From NCBI GenBank assembly GCA_033239125.1, contig BSWB01000002.1, forward strand, positions 51,991,001 to 52,055,000: a DNA stretch of 64,000 nt, read 5' to 3'. A model generated the notes under the pieces. That model ran no database searches, was not told the DNA's origin, and saw nothing but the letters and a program-made list of their open reading frames with translations. This document shows, piece by piece, positions 35,400-45,549 of this stretch. The translations under genes were made by a program, and so were the position numbers. This DNA is from Fagopyrum homotropicum (Eukaryota; Streptophyta; Magnoliopsida; Caryophyllales; Polygonaceae). Numbering within the stretch: the stretch's first letter is position 1; each line of letters begins with the position of its first letter.

Positions 35400-37169
35400 T
35401 GTAACACCCCAAGTTCTGGAAACTTGAAGCGCTACGAGCTAGGACCGCACAATGGGTCCTGACCCTCAGAGTAGCAACATCAAACGGATCTTACAACAAG
35501 GCACAGACGAATGAAAACCAAAACTTAATATAAAACCAAAGGTTCAAACAGAAGAAAACACAAAGCTCCACAACCGGGTCAAAACAAAAGGGAAATAACA
35601 AACGAAACAAAAACCCAATCCCGTCCTATAATGTACGGGAACCCCGGCTAACCACACCACTCAGATCACTCAGTAGCATCCTGAACCTATGGAACATCTA
35701 CAACGACGGTATAAACTGTTAGCTAACATTCAAGGTATAAGCAAGAGTGTACAGGAACAAACACACATAAGGTAAAGAAAACACATAGCATGCTCACACA
35801 TCAACCGGTTATTATCTTTTATTAAGGTTATCCACTACTAATTCAACTTCTTTTGTCATACGAGAATCTCCCGAAACTCGCCTCCGCTTCCGTCTACCAA
35901 TAGGAATAGATAAGTATTATCCGTTACCTATGGGTCATGGTTGCAAGAGCAGATTCTAGTCTCCTGTAGAACTAGACAAGTGGTCACCGCCCAGTTATAA
36001 TACACTTGGGCCAGTTAAGGGTAACAAAAGGGTGAATCCTATTTCCAATTATCCGTTATAGACATGATAGCAACACAACAAGCCAAAACAATCCAACTAA
36101 TACGCAGAATGAAGCTAAATAAGTTCAAGGGACTTACCTCACACGAAGGTAACCCAAAAGGCTCAACAACAACTCAGAGGACACACAAGGAAACTCAGTT
36201 TCCTTTAGGAAAGGAACAAGGAATGCCTGTACTAATAAGCAACAAGAATCAGGAACGAAACGGTTGCTAGAAGTCTATGACTTCTAGTCTCAAAGATCTC
36301 TAAGAGATCAACACATGTTAAGGGCTCAACCGTAGTCTTACAATAACTCAGGGGAACAAGGAACAATCATAAGGAACCAAGGAAGGAACGAGGAAAGGAA
36401 GGAAGGAAGCAACTCACCAAAGACGTGAGTTACTGTAGAGAAACCGCAGGGGCAGTTGGACAGATGCGCAGGGGCGGCTGAACAGAGGCGCAGGGGCGTC
36501 TCTGTACAGGCGCAGAGGCGGCTGTGACAGAGGCGCAGGGGCGGCTCTGTGCAGGCGCAGGGGCGGATCTTTGTCAAAAGCTACTTTCGGGCTTCTCTTC
36601 GACAGATCTCACAGCAGGGACAACCAAAGCTCGAACCTTCGGTTTTAGCACGTCAAGACTCAACTCCAGAGAGCCTGAGAACAACGAAAAGTCAATAACG
36701 GAACACTCCACAAGAATCAAGGCTCATGCTTGATCCTTGGAGAATAAGGAAAGAAAAGAACGAAAGGAAGAAACCAAAACAGAAGGAGAAGACATGCAAC
36801 ACTGTAAGAATGTGAGGAAGAACCAAGAAGGAATGAACTTACACGTTCAACGAAGTTGCAGGAAGCAAGGGAAGGCTGCAGCTCTCTAGGGTTTGAAGAC
36901 GATAGCAAGGAACGGGAAAAAGGAGAGAAGAAAGAGAATATATAGGGAGGACTGGAACGCTAGACGGAAAGGGCGTCTAGGGTTAGAAAGAAAACAAGAA
37001 AACCGGCCCATAAGATAGAATATCGGGTATTCTATCTATGGAAGAAAGATAAAACGACGAAAACAGATCGGCGCGATCTATCGCACGATCCACAGTGGCG
37101 AATCTTACAGCTGCAGGGGCGGCCCTCTTCACCGCAGGGGCGGTGAAGGCAAAAACCTAGGATCTTACA
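35400..37169 (-). repeat. 5' LTR of element D
   Basis: 1770 bp from TGTAACACCCC to AGGATCTTACA. Same family as the LTR of element B. The CGCAGGGGCGGC tandem repeat lies at 36445-36575 and a second GC-rich block at 37090-37150. Confidence 0.9.
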
Positions 37170-37199
37170 TGTATCCCTCTTCTTCAATTTTCTTAGTTT

Positions 37200-38010
37200 C
37201 TCCTTCTATATCTCTTCAATTTGTCTCCGCCAATCCATTTAATGGCCGTTTTAAAGCTCCAAATCCTCGATCTTTCTTCCAATCGGCTTGCGGGGAGCTC
37301 GTTTGTGCCATGGCTGCTTGCCGGAGGGTGTTTTCATTTCTTCCAATCGGCTTGCGGAGAGTTCGTTTGTGCCACGGCTTGCGGGGAGTTCGTTCGTTCT
37401 CATTGAATGAATGTGATGAGTTGCATCATTTTGATGTCTCAAGAAACAATTTCTCATCTCCAAACAAGTTCAATGGATTTGTTTTACCGCGCAGGGTTTC
37501 CTGGCTATTGGGGCCGATTTGGATATTGTGGAGCCAGAGAATCAATTTACACTTAATATATGTATCATAGAGGATGAATTTGATCAAGACATTTTTGTAG
37601 GTACTTGCTCATCTTTCACCTTACAACTTGAAATTTGGTATAACAAGTTTCTGGTATGACGAAAATAAGGTGTTAATTTGTTCGAATGTTCACTTTTTAG
37701 ATATTTTCAGGCCAAATCCACACTAATTGGAAACTGAGAGGATATATGAAGATTTGAAAAAGTCTATACTCGGTGGGAAGTTAGAGCGAGAAGAAATTTC
37801 GGATGAGGATGACGTGAGGAAGATGATAAAGCGCAAATGTCTATAAGGTGGCGAGACTGAGATAATCAGGTCAATCTCCGAGAAACCATTTACTTGACTA
37901 TAAGGGATGCTGATGAAGCATTTTGATGTACTCAACTGAAGCATTTGAATTTGTCTTCAAGCAAGTACAGTGGCCCATTGGTGATGAGATTGTTGGTTGT
38001 GAGCAACTCA
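37200..38010 (+). pseudogene. Leucine-rich repeat gene remnant
   Basis: Short in-frame pieces read as plant extracellular-type leucine-rich repeats: KLQILDLSSNRLAGSSFV at about 37250-37303, HHFDVSRNNFSS near 37423-37460, and LKHLNLSSSKYSGPL at about 37937-37981. No frame connects them. The middle contains a local duplication: TCTTCCAATCGGCTTGCGG followed by GAG(C/T)TCGTTTGTGCCA occurs twice about 70 bases apart. It is likely a fragment of a receptor-like protein or kinase gene. The type of LRR protein cannot be fixed. It is not part of element D, which ends at 37169. Confidence 0.55.
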
Positions 38011-38433
38011 CGTACCTACTTGAACATAACCAGGTGTACAAAGTGTTAGTCGATTAACTGTCGCCGTCGTTGCAGGACTCTTCTTTTTGGCTTGAGTTAT
38101 TGACTAAAGAAGAAAATAAGGGGAGATGGAGAAGAAGGCTAAGATATTGAGTTGGTGGGATTTGAATGAGATGGGTTGTTTTCTTTGTGCTTCTCTTTCT
38201 TTTTATATTCCAACCTCTTTTGTTTTTCTTAATTCTAGTTCAATATGTTGATTCCAAGTACACCCTGCAATTTGTGGTGGTTCATCAAGAGAAGCCATGT
38301 ATACTCATCAAAGAAGCCCCTAAAAAAGGAAAATTAAAAATGAAATAGTACATGGACAATTTTACCCCCTGATATTTAACACCGTTTAATGGTTTAACGG
38401 ATGAACAGTGATCGAGGTACCAATCTTTGGTCG
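38011..38433. other. Spacer between LRR remnant and hAT element
   Basis: A weak 60-codon frame (38166-38348) with a hydrophobic N-terminal half shows no recognisable domain. I see no RNA gene or clear repeat boundary here. Confidence 0.4.
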
Positions 38434-38613
38434 GAGGCATGTCGACGGGTCCGACCCGCCGGGTCACGGGTCAGACCCGGCGGGTCGGCCACGTAATATT
38501 GAAAAAAAAATGGAAATAAACTTTAAAAAATTAGAAAATAAATATAACTTAAAAATTGAACTTAAACTTAAAAAAGGAGAAGAAAATAAACCAATAAAAA
38601 ATAGGACTTAAAC

Positions 38614-38748
38614 TTAAAAAAGAATTTTATAAACTAATAAATAGAGGACTTAAACTTAGAAAAATTGGACTTAAACTTAACTTAAGTTTAAGTCCAATTT
38701 TTCTAAGTTTAAGTCCTCTATTTATTAGTTTATAAAATTCTTTTTTAA
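38614..38748. repeat. 135 bp perfect palindrome
   Basis: Arms 38614-38680 and 38682-38748, 67 bp each, are perfect reverse complements around a single C at 38681. It lies in the hAT element between the end of the transposase gene and the left terminus. Confidence 0.97.
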
Positions 38749-38812
38749 ACTTAAGTTACCTAAGTTTAAGTAATTAAGTCTTAAACTTTAAAAAAAAAAA
38801 AAAAGGGAAGAA

Positions 38813-38876
38813 GTGGGCTTGAACCGGAATCCCGGTTGCCTACGTATCCTCTCGGGGAGGAGGAATCAAAGCCCAC
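38813..38876. other. Three-stem fold in the 3' part of the hAT element
   Basis: GTGGGCTT (38813-38820) pairs with AAGCCCAC (38869-38876). Inside are two hairpins, AACCGG-AATC-CCGGTT (38822-38837) and TCCTC...GAGGA (38847-38861). This gives a closed three-way junction of 64 bases located 44 bases beyond the transposase stop codon. It looks cloverleaf-like but lacks the D-arm and anticodon arm of a tRNA. Confidence 0.6.
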
Positions 38877-38919
38877 GTAGTTCTCTTACCTTTTTTTATA
38901 TCCCCGATTGGCCCTTACC

Positions 38920-41121
38920 TTAGTCGGACTCTCCCGCTGATACATCCGATGGCGTTTGTTGTCGCTCGTCGTCATCTTCGTCGCCTTCCTCCGCCGAGAG
39001 GTTGTTCTTTTGTGTTCGCATTTCCGCTTTCCTCCAATCGGCTAGGAGGACTTGTGCCACCAACGTCTCGGGCAACATGTTTGATCTCGTCGGATCGAGC
39101 ACCTTTCCACTACGGCTAAAGGTTTGCTCAACCGCTACCGTTGAGGCGGGAACGGCGAGAATTTGTGCCGCGATCCTTGAGAGGGTAGGGAACCTCATTC
39201 TTTCCGGTTGGCTCCACCATTCTAATATGTTGAAATCCTCCTCTTCTTCATCATTGGCAAACTCAAAAGAAATGGTTAGATATTCGTCGAGTTTCGAGTT
39301 GGAACTCGACGTGGTTTTTGCCCTTTTCGGGCCAAACAAATCTCTAGCCATTGATTTAAATTTAGATGAACTTGAAGATGAAGAGCGAGGAGGGGGTTGA
39401 GAAGATTGACCTCGATCGGAAACACGATATTGAACCAATAATTCATCAAATAATTTTCTAACATTACCAATTATGGTAGAAACATGACAATCGGGATGTT
39501 GTTCTAAACTTAAAAATTCATAATAACTTTCTAAAAATTGTTTTAAACCATCCATTTTACATCTAGGGTCTAACACAAATGCAACAAGAAAAACATCGGG
39601 AATGGTTGTATAATAAGCTAACCATTTACTTCGCGTTGAATAAATAGCTTGTGAAATATTTTCAATTAAAAGACCTTGTTGAATTGCAAATGCAATATTA
39701 ATTGCTACATAACAAAATATGTTTGAAGTTGGTGTATAAACATAACTAAAAGTGTTAGTAGCATCATAAAAATGTTTGAAAACCTCCATTACATCTCTTG
39801 CTAAAACCCAAGATTCACCGAAAACAAAATCACTGTCAATATGTTGTGCGGCAAAACTACTTAAAAGTTCTCGATATTCATATGATTCGTAAATCATTTT
39901 GTAAGTAGAGTTCCATCTTGTACAAACATTTTTTGGAAATTTTTTAGGATAAACGTTATTTTGTTTACAATATGCATACCATTTACTACGTACACTTTTT
40001 TTAGACCAAAGTTCATTAAGAATATTTCGAATAGGTTGTACTAAATCTCCAACATATGCTAAACCGTCCTGAACACACAAGTTTAAAATATGAGCGGCAC
40101 ACCTAATGTGAAAAAATTTACCTCCAATCGTCGGCTTACAATAGTTGGTTAAATCTCTAATGGAAGCCGTGTTAGCGGAGGCGTTATCAAAACCGATTGA
40201 AAAAACTCGTGAAACTAATCTATATTCTTCCAAAACATTTGCAATCAAACGGGCAATGTTTTGGGCGGTGTGTTGTTCGTTGAAAACTCGTAATGCTAAA
40301 ACTCTTTTGTTTAAAATCCAAAATTTATCAACAAAATGACAAGTAATACCCATATATGAATTTTTTTGAAAACCGTCGGTCCAAATATCACTACAAATAG
40401 AAACTTGAATATCACCGTTGTCCATAAAATATTTAATCAATTCTTCTTTACGAATTTTATATTTATGCATCATTTTTCTTTTAGCGGTTTGGCGAGAAAT
40501 CGGTTTATATGCGGGTTGAGCATGATTTTGCATCCAATTATTAAAACCAACATTTTGTGCAAAAGTAAATGCTAAAGAATCTACGGCCAACGTTTCCGAA
40601 AATGCATCCATAGAAGAAGAATGATCATATGTAAATAGAGAAGGAGGTTGGTTAGAAGTAGATGCGTACCCGGTAAGTTGTGTTTGCCCTCGTGCTAATC
40701 CCATTTTCTCGGGATGCTTGTTCCGGATATGCCTCTTGTAGTTCCCGTAGCCTTCTCCCTTTTTGTGCTTGTATTGTGTCGCACAAAATTTGCATTTGGC
40801 ATAGAAAACTCCGTTGGCATCGGGAGCACCCTTTGTAAACCAAAATCGGAAGATCGCCGCCGTTAGTTGAGTGTTGTTCAACGGCAGCTCCTCCGGCTCC
40901 GGCTCCTCCGTGAATTGGGTCTCGGATCCTTGGGTGTTGGGGAAAGTAGGTGATACCGTGATATCCTCCTCCTCCTCGAAGATCTCGTGATCTCCACTTA
41001 ATAAGTCTTGCCTTAAATCCGAACCGGTTGGAGGACCGCTAACGGAATGCCGTCCTCGAATAAAACCTTCGCCGGATGAAGGACCGGCACCGCTAACGGA
41101 ACGTCTTCCTCGGCTAGACAT
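38920..41121 (-). CDS. hAT transposase, BED zinc finger, 733 codons
   Basis: Transposase that would bind the element ends and catalyse excision and reinsertion. Residues 1-85 are a Ser/Gly/Glu-rich leader. A BED zinc finger follows at about 90-140 (Cys110, Cys113, His131, His136 in YAKCKFC...YKRHIRNKHP). The RNase H-like catalytic domain covers the middle (SICSDIWTDGFQKNSYMGIT, SIGFDNASANTASIRDL, IRCAAHILNLCVQDGL). The C-terminal hAT dimerisation domain is clear (NILEWWSQPERMRFPTLS, ILAVPASTVAVEQTFSRSG). Length is normal for the RICESLEEPER/DAYSLEEPER-like group. The frame is continuous with no stop. The ATG at 41121 is the first in frame, about 450 bases inside the right end. This is one of the few intact frames in the window. 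Confidence 0.95.
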   Translation of the reverse strand: MSSRGRRSVSGAGPSSGEGFIRGRHSVSGPPTGSDLRQDLLSGDHEIFEEEEDITVSPTFPNTQGSETQFTEEPEPEELPLNNTQLTAAIFRFWFTKGAPDANGVFYAKCKFCATQYKHKKGEGYGNYKRHIRNKHPEKMGLARGQTQLTGYASTSNQPPSLFTYDHSSSMDAFSETLAVDSLAFTFAQNVGFNNWMQNHAQPAYKPISRQTAKRKMMHKYKIRKEELIKYFMDNGDIQVSICSDIWTDGFQKNSYMGITCHFVDKFWILNKRVLALRVFNEQHTAQNIARLIANVLEEYRLVSRVFSIGFDNASANTASIRDLTNYCKPTIGGKFFHIRCAAHILNLCVQDGLAYVGDLVQPIRNILNELWSKKSVRSKWYAYCKQNNVYPKKFPKNVCTRWNSTYKMIYESYEYRELLSSFAAQHIDSDFVFGESWVLARDVMEVFKHFYDATNTFSYVYTPTSNIFCYVAINIAFAIQQGLLIENISQAIYSTRSKWLAYYTTIPDVFLVAFVLDPRCKMDGLKQFLESYYEFLSLEQHPDCHVSTIIGNVRKLFDELLVQYRVSDRGQSSQPPPRSSSSSSSKFKSMARDLFGPKRAKTTSSSNSKLDEYLTISFEFANDEEEEDFNILEWWSQPERMRFPTLSRIAAQILAVPASTVAVEQTFSRSGKVLDPTRSNMLPETLVAQVLLADWRKAEMRTQKNNLSAEEGDEDDDERQQTPSDVSAGESD

Positions 41122-41587
41122 TTTTTTTTTTGAATAATAGAATGTAGTAGTAAGAGTGGTAAAATGAAAATAAGAGAATGAGAATATGAGATTAGGAGAG
41201 TAATTGAATGTAAGAGTTGGAAATTATGGAGAGATTGAGAGAGTGAATAGATGATTGAATGATGAGAATTGGTGTGAGATGATATGAATTGAGTTTGGGG
41301 TATTTATAGAATTGTTTTTAGGTTAGATTTATTAAATTAAATTGTTTTTTTTTTCATCAAACTAGCCGTTGTAACGGCTACCCAACGGCTATATAGCCGT
41401 TGGGATTTTTTTTTTTTAAAAAAAGTAGCCGTTACGGGTCGACCCGCCGGGTCGACACACCTGGTCGACCCAGGCGGGTCACGGGTAAAGGTTTAACGAC
41501 CCTTACCCGTACCCTCCACCCGGTGGGTTCCCGCCGGGTCACGGGTGACCCGTGACCCGTGGACATGCTTAGGCTCAATAGATGAGG

Positions 41588-41967
41588 TATCGTTCTGATA
41601 GTTTAAAAGATGGGGTATTAAAGTTTAGTCACCCTAAAAGATGGGTACTGTTTAGACAATTTTCTCATATCAGTAACGTTGATTATGATAACTATAACTT
41701 TAGTCATATTTTTCTTTGCAAATAAATCTTTTATTATGAGATCGGTTACATTCAAAATATATATATTTTGAATGTAACCGATCTCATAATAAAAGATTTA
41801 TTTGAATGTAACCGATCTCATAATAAAAGATTTATTTGCAAAGAAAAATATGACTAAAGTTATAGTTATCATAATTAACATTACTGATATGAGAAAATTG
41901 TCTAAATAGTACCCATCTTTTAGGGTGACTAAACTTTAGTACCCCATCTTTTAAACTATCAGAACGA

Positions 41968-41969
<2 letters not shown>
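41588..41969. mobile_element. Foldback (MITE-like) element
   Basis: Long inverted repeat: TATCGTTCTGATAGTTTAAA at 41588 is mirrored by TTTAAACTATCAGAACGATA ending at 41969. The arms of about 175-190 bp are nearly perfect complements and meet at a TATATATA centre near 41762. The right arm has one extra tandem copy of a 34 bp segment (GAATGTAACCGATCTC... near 41771-41838). No reading frame of note. It lies 15 bp from the hAT element. Confidence 0.9.

Positions 41970-41970
<1 letters not shown>

Positions 41971-42006
<36 letters not shown>
41971..42006. repeat. (TA)n microsatellite
   Basis: TA repeat directly at the right edge of the foldback element. Confidence 0.9.
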
Positions 42007-42008
<2 letters not shown>

Positions 42009-42136
42009 CAATATTTTCATTTTAGAATTTTTTTATTGTACTATAATTTTGAATTGATATCTTATTCTAGTGTAGTTATTATTTACAATATTTTTAAACA
42101 ATAAATTAAGTTTTATTAACTTAAAAAATAAATTAA
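42007..42136. other. AT-rich spacer
   Basis: No gene, repeat or RNA seen between the TA repeat and the putative Helitron 5' end. Confidence 0.5.
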
Positions 42137-42236
42137 TGTATATACTCTACTAAAACAGTATATATTGACGCTGATGTGGCGCCATCAGAAGGCAGCATTT
42201 AAAATTTTGAGCTCTCACAATTAACGCCATATAATC
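42137..42236 (+). other. Helitron-like 5' end
   Basis: TATATACTCTACTAAAACAG, then ATTGACGCTGATGTGGCGCC, then TTTTGAGCTCTCACAATTAA. The same three blocks in the same order occur at the 5' end of the minus-strand Helitron (63310 leftwards). The terminal TC expected for Helitrons reads TG here. Confidence 0.6.
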
Positions 42237-42640
42237 TTTTGTTTTTAAGGCCAAAAATTATTTTTTTAAACTATCAGCCCGATCTTCATGGTTAGTTTTA
42301 ACTGCCAAATATTTTTTAGATTTTCCGGTTTCAATTTTAACAATTAAAATCTTTAAATTATTAATTTTCATAGTTAATTTTAACTGTCAAATATTCTATA
42401 GATGATTTGTACGTTTATTATTTTTAAATTTCCAATTCTATTCTAACTAAATTTCACGTTAAACTTATTCAGTAAGCTTCTAAAGATTTTCTCATCATCT
42501 ATATATATTTATTCTCATAGGGTTTCAGTCGTATAATCACTTCCTTCAACATTACAGGTTAGCTTTCTCATACTCCCGATAAATGTTATGTATCTTTTCA
42601 ATTTGTTGACTAACTATAAACATTTGCTGTTTTTGTATAG
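42237..42640. other. AT-rich leader with no gene seen
   Basis: AT-rich, some CT-rich intron-like stretches (CATTACAGGTTAG near 42550). No coding signal or boundary I can support. Confidence 0.4.
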
Positions 42641-42649
42641 TTGCGTTCT

Positions 42650-42910
42650 AATTATTGCTCTACTTTGTTATAACATCATCTCTATTACTCGGTGCTTTCT
42701 TCAATTCAAACTTTTTCTCTGTTTTTATGCACTTCTTTTGTGAATGTGATGCAAGCACTTTAAGACGTGCAACCTCCTCACAACATGCACAAAGTTGCCT
42801 CTCCAATTCACTCTTATTTGAAGTTGCTACATCTAAAGCTAAAACAAACTTTCCATTTTCTCCTTCGAGCCTTTGTAACTTCTTCTCTCCACAATCAATG
42901 CGGAGGTATG
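42650..42910 (-). pseudogene. Coiled-coil-like gene fragment (antisense)
   Basis: On the minus strand, from about 42900 down to 42655, one frame is open and reads as a charged, heptad-rich segment: KKLQRLEGENGKFVLALDVA, then NKSELERQLCACCEEVARLK, then SQKKCIKTEKKFELKKAPSN and RDDVITK. This has the look of a plant coiled-coil protein. The plus-strand frame in the same place is Cys/Ser/Phe-rich and less protein-like. No start or stop is seen, so it is a fragment, possibly one exon. I do not recognise the gene. The plus-strand GTATGTG at 42906 could mimic a splice donor by chance. Confidence 0.4.
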
Positions 42911-42916
42911 TGTTTG

Positions 42917-43069
42917 TACTAGACTAGATAATAGTCCACACTAGAAGCCCATGTATAAAGGCCTAGTTACTAGTATGTTGGTGACATCTGCTATATATAT
43001 GTACCATGTTACAGCTAATGAATACAAGAAAGAATCAAATCCATTTACAGAGAAATGTGTCTCCCATTA
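42917..43069 (+). repeat. 5' LTR of copia G
   Basis: 153 bp, TACTAGACTAG...GTCTCCCATTA. Very short for a copia LTR. Ends fixed by the GTTTG target repeat and by the primer site at 43070. Confidence 0.93.
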
Positions 43070-43081
43070 TGGTATCAGAGC
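43070..43081 (+). other. Primer-binding site of copia G
   Basis: TGGTATCAGAGC immediately after the LTR, the initiator tRNA-Met type site. Confidence 0.93.
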
Positions 43082-43137
43082 TAACGGCCAACGCCTCACT
43101 CTGAAACAAACTTCTCTGGAAAAAAAGGAGCCATCAA

Positions 43138-45396
43138 TGGCTGAAAACAAAAATTTCTCCCTTTCTTACATCTCTTCCTTCCTCACTTCTAAACTTTCTG
43201 CTGATAATTTTCTTCTCTGGAAGGCTCAGATCACCCCTATCCTAAGAGCTCAGAATCTTTTTGAATTCGTAGATGGAACAAAACCATGCCCTGAAAAATC
43301 TCCCCAACCTCCTTACTCAAAAGAATAAGGACCAATTTGTTCTAGCTATACTCACTTGCTCCTTAACTGAACCAATTTCGGTTCAGGTTTTGGAATGTCG
43401 AACCTCTGCACAAATCTGGCCTCAACTCCATACCTTGTTTGCTTTTGCTTCTAATGCTAAAATTGTTCAAACTAGGCTTCAGCTTGCCTCCCTTCGTAAA
43501 GGAGATTCTTCTATTACTGATTTGTACAACAAGGCTAAAAACCTTGTTTCTTCCTTAACAGCAGCTGGCCAGGTCATCTCCGACACTGAGTTTACAAGCT
43601 TTCTTCTCGCTGGGTTAGGCACAGATTATGATTCCATAGTGACCAGTCTCTCTACACAGATTGATTTACCATCTCCCTCCCAAATCCTGTCTCATTTGCT
43701 ACTCCATGAGGCTCGCCTTGCTCGCCAACAAACTGCCTTGCTCCCTACACCACCTTCTATGGAGGAAAACTACACACAAACCCAGGGCAGAGAATCTCAA
43801 AATCGCTCCACTACAAATGGAGGTCGAAGCAACAAAGGTCAATCTGCAAACACCAACAATCCAAATGGAGGTAGAGGACGAGGCAAAGGAAAGAGCCCCA
43901 TCAACAATCCACAACAGAACTTCTCCCGAGCTCTAGATACAAGACCCATCTGTCAAGTGTGCAACAAACCTGGACATACTGCTCTCACCTACTGGCATCG
44001 TTTTGATCACGCCTATGCTGCTCCATCATCCCAGTCGTTCCAGGCCAATGCTACCTCCACCTCTTGGTACCCTGACACAGCAACAACTCACCATTACACC
44101 CCTAATCTATCTAATCTCAAGATAGACAATTATCCATATAAGGGCACAAACACAGTGTCCCTGGGTGATGGTTCCACAATACCCATACATCATCAGGGTT
44201 CTTCTCTCTTTAATTCCTCTTCTCGCCAATTTTTACTATCTAATCTACTGCATACTCCATTGCTAACAAAAAATCTCTTATCTGTCAATCGCTTTTGTAT
44301 TGATAATTCTGTTTTCTTTGAGTTCCACTCACACTTCTTTCTTGTGAAGGATACCAAGACGCACAATCTTCTGTTACAAGGAACCGTTGAGAACGGTTTG
44401 TACGTGCTGCCCACGTCTCTTGGTTCATCGTTTCCACAACTTCATCTTACGACAACCCAACAAGCCGGCCTCTGGCATTTTCGCTTAGGGCACGCCTCAC
44501 CCCATGTCCTTCGTTCTGCTTTAGCCCATCTCCAAAGCCCAATCCGAGGCCCTCTGCTCCAACCGGATGGTTGTCCCTCTTGCTCATGGGCCAAAGCCCA
44601 TGCTCTCCCACATCCAACAAGCCCATCTACAAGTGATAGAGTTTTATCTCTTTTATTTCTTGATGTTTGGGGTCCAAGTCATACTTTATCTTACAAAGGG
44701 CACAAGTATTATATTTCAATTGTAGATGACTTTTCCAAATTTATTCGGCTTTTTCCCGTACCATCAAAGTCCTCGGTTGCACCGGTTATTACCAATTTCA
44801 TCAATCTCATTACCAATTTCCTATCTACCACAATAATATCCATTAAAACCGATAATGGTTCCGAGTTTAAGCCATTGACCCCTCTTTTTCAAAAATTGGG
44901 GATCAATCATAGACTTACTTGCCCTTATTCACATCAACAAAATGGTTTGGTTGAAACTCGGCATCGTCGAATTGTTGATATGGGTCTCACACTACTTAAA
45001 CACGCCTCTCTTCCATTACAGTTTTGGGATTTTGCTTTTGAAACCGCCACATACATTATAAATCGCCTTCCGACTCCGGTTCTCAATCATAAAACACCGT
45101 TTGAACTTGTCCACAAAATAAAACCGAATTACAATTTCCTTAAAGTTTTTGGGTGTTTAGCCTTTCCGAACCTTCGCCCATACAATAAACACAAACTCAA
45201 TTTCCGCTCTCAACCTACTATCTTTCTTGGTTACTCTTCTCAACACCATGGTTACATCTGCTTTGATAAAATTCACAACAAATTCTATGTATCTAGAGAT
45301 GTGCTATTCCACGAAAATACCTTCCCATTTGCATGTAAACCCAATCTGCAGCCCATCCCTCCAAAAGCCCAAGTATCCATGCCATTCTGCCCATAA
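43138..45396 (+). pseudogene. gag-protease-integrase of copia G, one frameshift
   Basis: The ATG at 43138 starts MAENKNFSLSYISSFLTSKL. This frame stops at 43328, but the overlapping frame from 43273 carries on for 707 codons, so one frameshift breaks gag near its start. Gag core: NKDQFVLAILTCSLTEPISV and LRKGDSSITDLYNKAKNLVS. The zinc knuckle reads CQVCNKPGHTALTYW, with Tyr where the last Cys belongs. The protease site reads WYPDTATTHHYTPN (DTA for the usual D(T/S)GA). Pre-integrase LWHFRLGHAS and integrase LFLDVWGPS, IVDDFSKFIRLFP, KTDNGSEFK and SHQQNGLVETRHR follow. A stop at 45394-45396 ends it before RT. Confidence 0.92.
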
Positions 45397-45549
45397 TTAC
45401 CTCCATCCTTTTCAACAGACCTATCAACACCTCCAAGCCCATATCTTATACCTCCTATTGATTCCTCTCCCACACAAGGCCCAACAACCACTACTGATGA
45501 TAGCAATTCTGCCTCTTCTCTGGATACCCCATCCCTGACTCCAGCCCCC

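Larger units (their letters stand above)
16912..37169 (-). mobile_element. Element D: Tekay-type chromovirus, minus strand, split by E and a solo LTR
   Basis: Minus-strand gypsy element in three pieces. 16912-19240 holds a truncated 3' LTR, polypurine tract and integrase. 29961-31272 holds RNase H and RT. 33022-37169 holds the protease, gag, primer site and full 5' LTR. Reading across the two gaps restores continuous pol homology. Element E (19241-29955) and a solo LTR (31273-33021) caused the gaps, each with a clean 5 bp target repeat. The outer left end is missing about 1 kb of LTR. Confidence 0.92.
38434..41573 (-). mobile_element. hAT-superfamily DNA transposon with intact transposase
   Basis: About 3.1 kb. 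The ends are short inverted repeats, GCATGTCGACGGGTC at 38437-38451 and its complement with one change (GACCCGTGGACATGC) at 41555-41569. Each lies in a GGGTC/GACCC-rich subterminal region (38445-38490 and 41430-41560). A transposase gene on the minus strand fills the middle. I could not find an 8 bp target duplication, so either the exact ends differ by a few bases or the flanks have changed. Elements of this type are cut-and-paste movers. Confidence 0.85.

Noticed and set aside
38813..38876. Possible tRNA or tRNA-derived SINE head
   Set aside because: Has an outer stem and two hairpins but no D-arm, anticodon arm or proper A and B boxes. Kept only as a structured element.
39002..39400. 132-codon plus-strand frame
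   Set aside because: Antisense to the intact hAT transposase and without its own signals.
38434..41573. Exact 8 bp target duplication for the hAT element
   Set aside because: TTTGGTCG on the left and GGCTCAAT on the right do not match, and shifting the ends by a few bases did not give a match.
42655..42927. 90-codon plus-strand frame
   Set aside because: Composition is less protein-like than the minus-strand frame, and it runs into the LTR of copia G.
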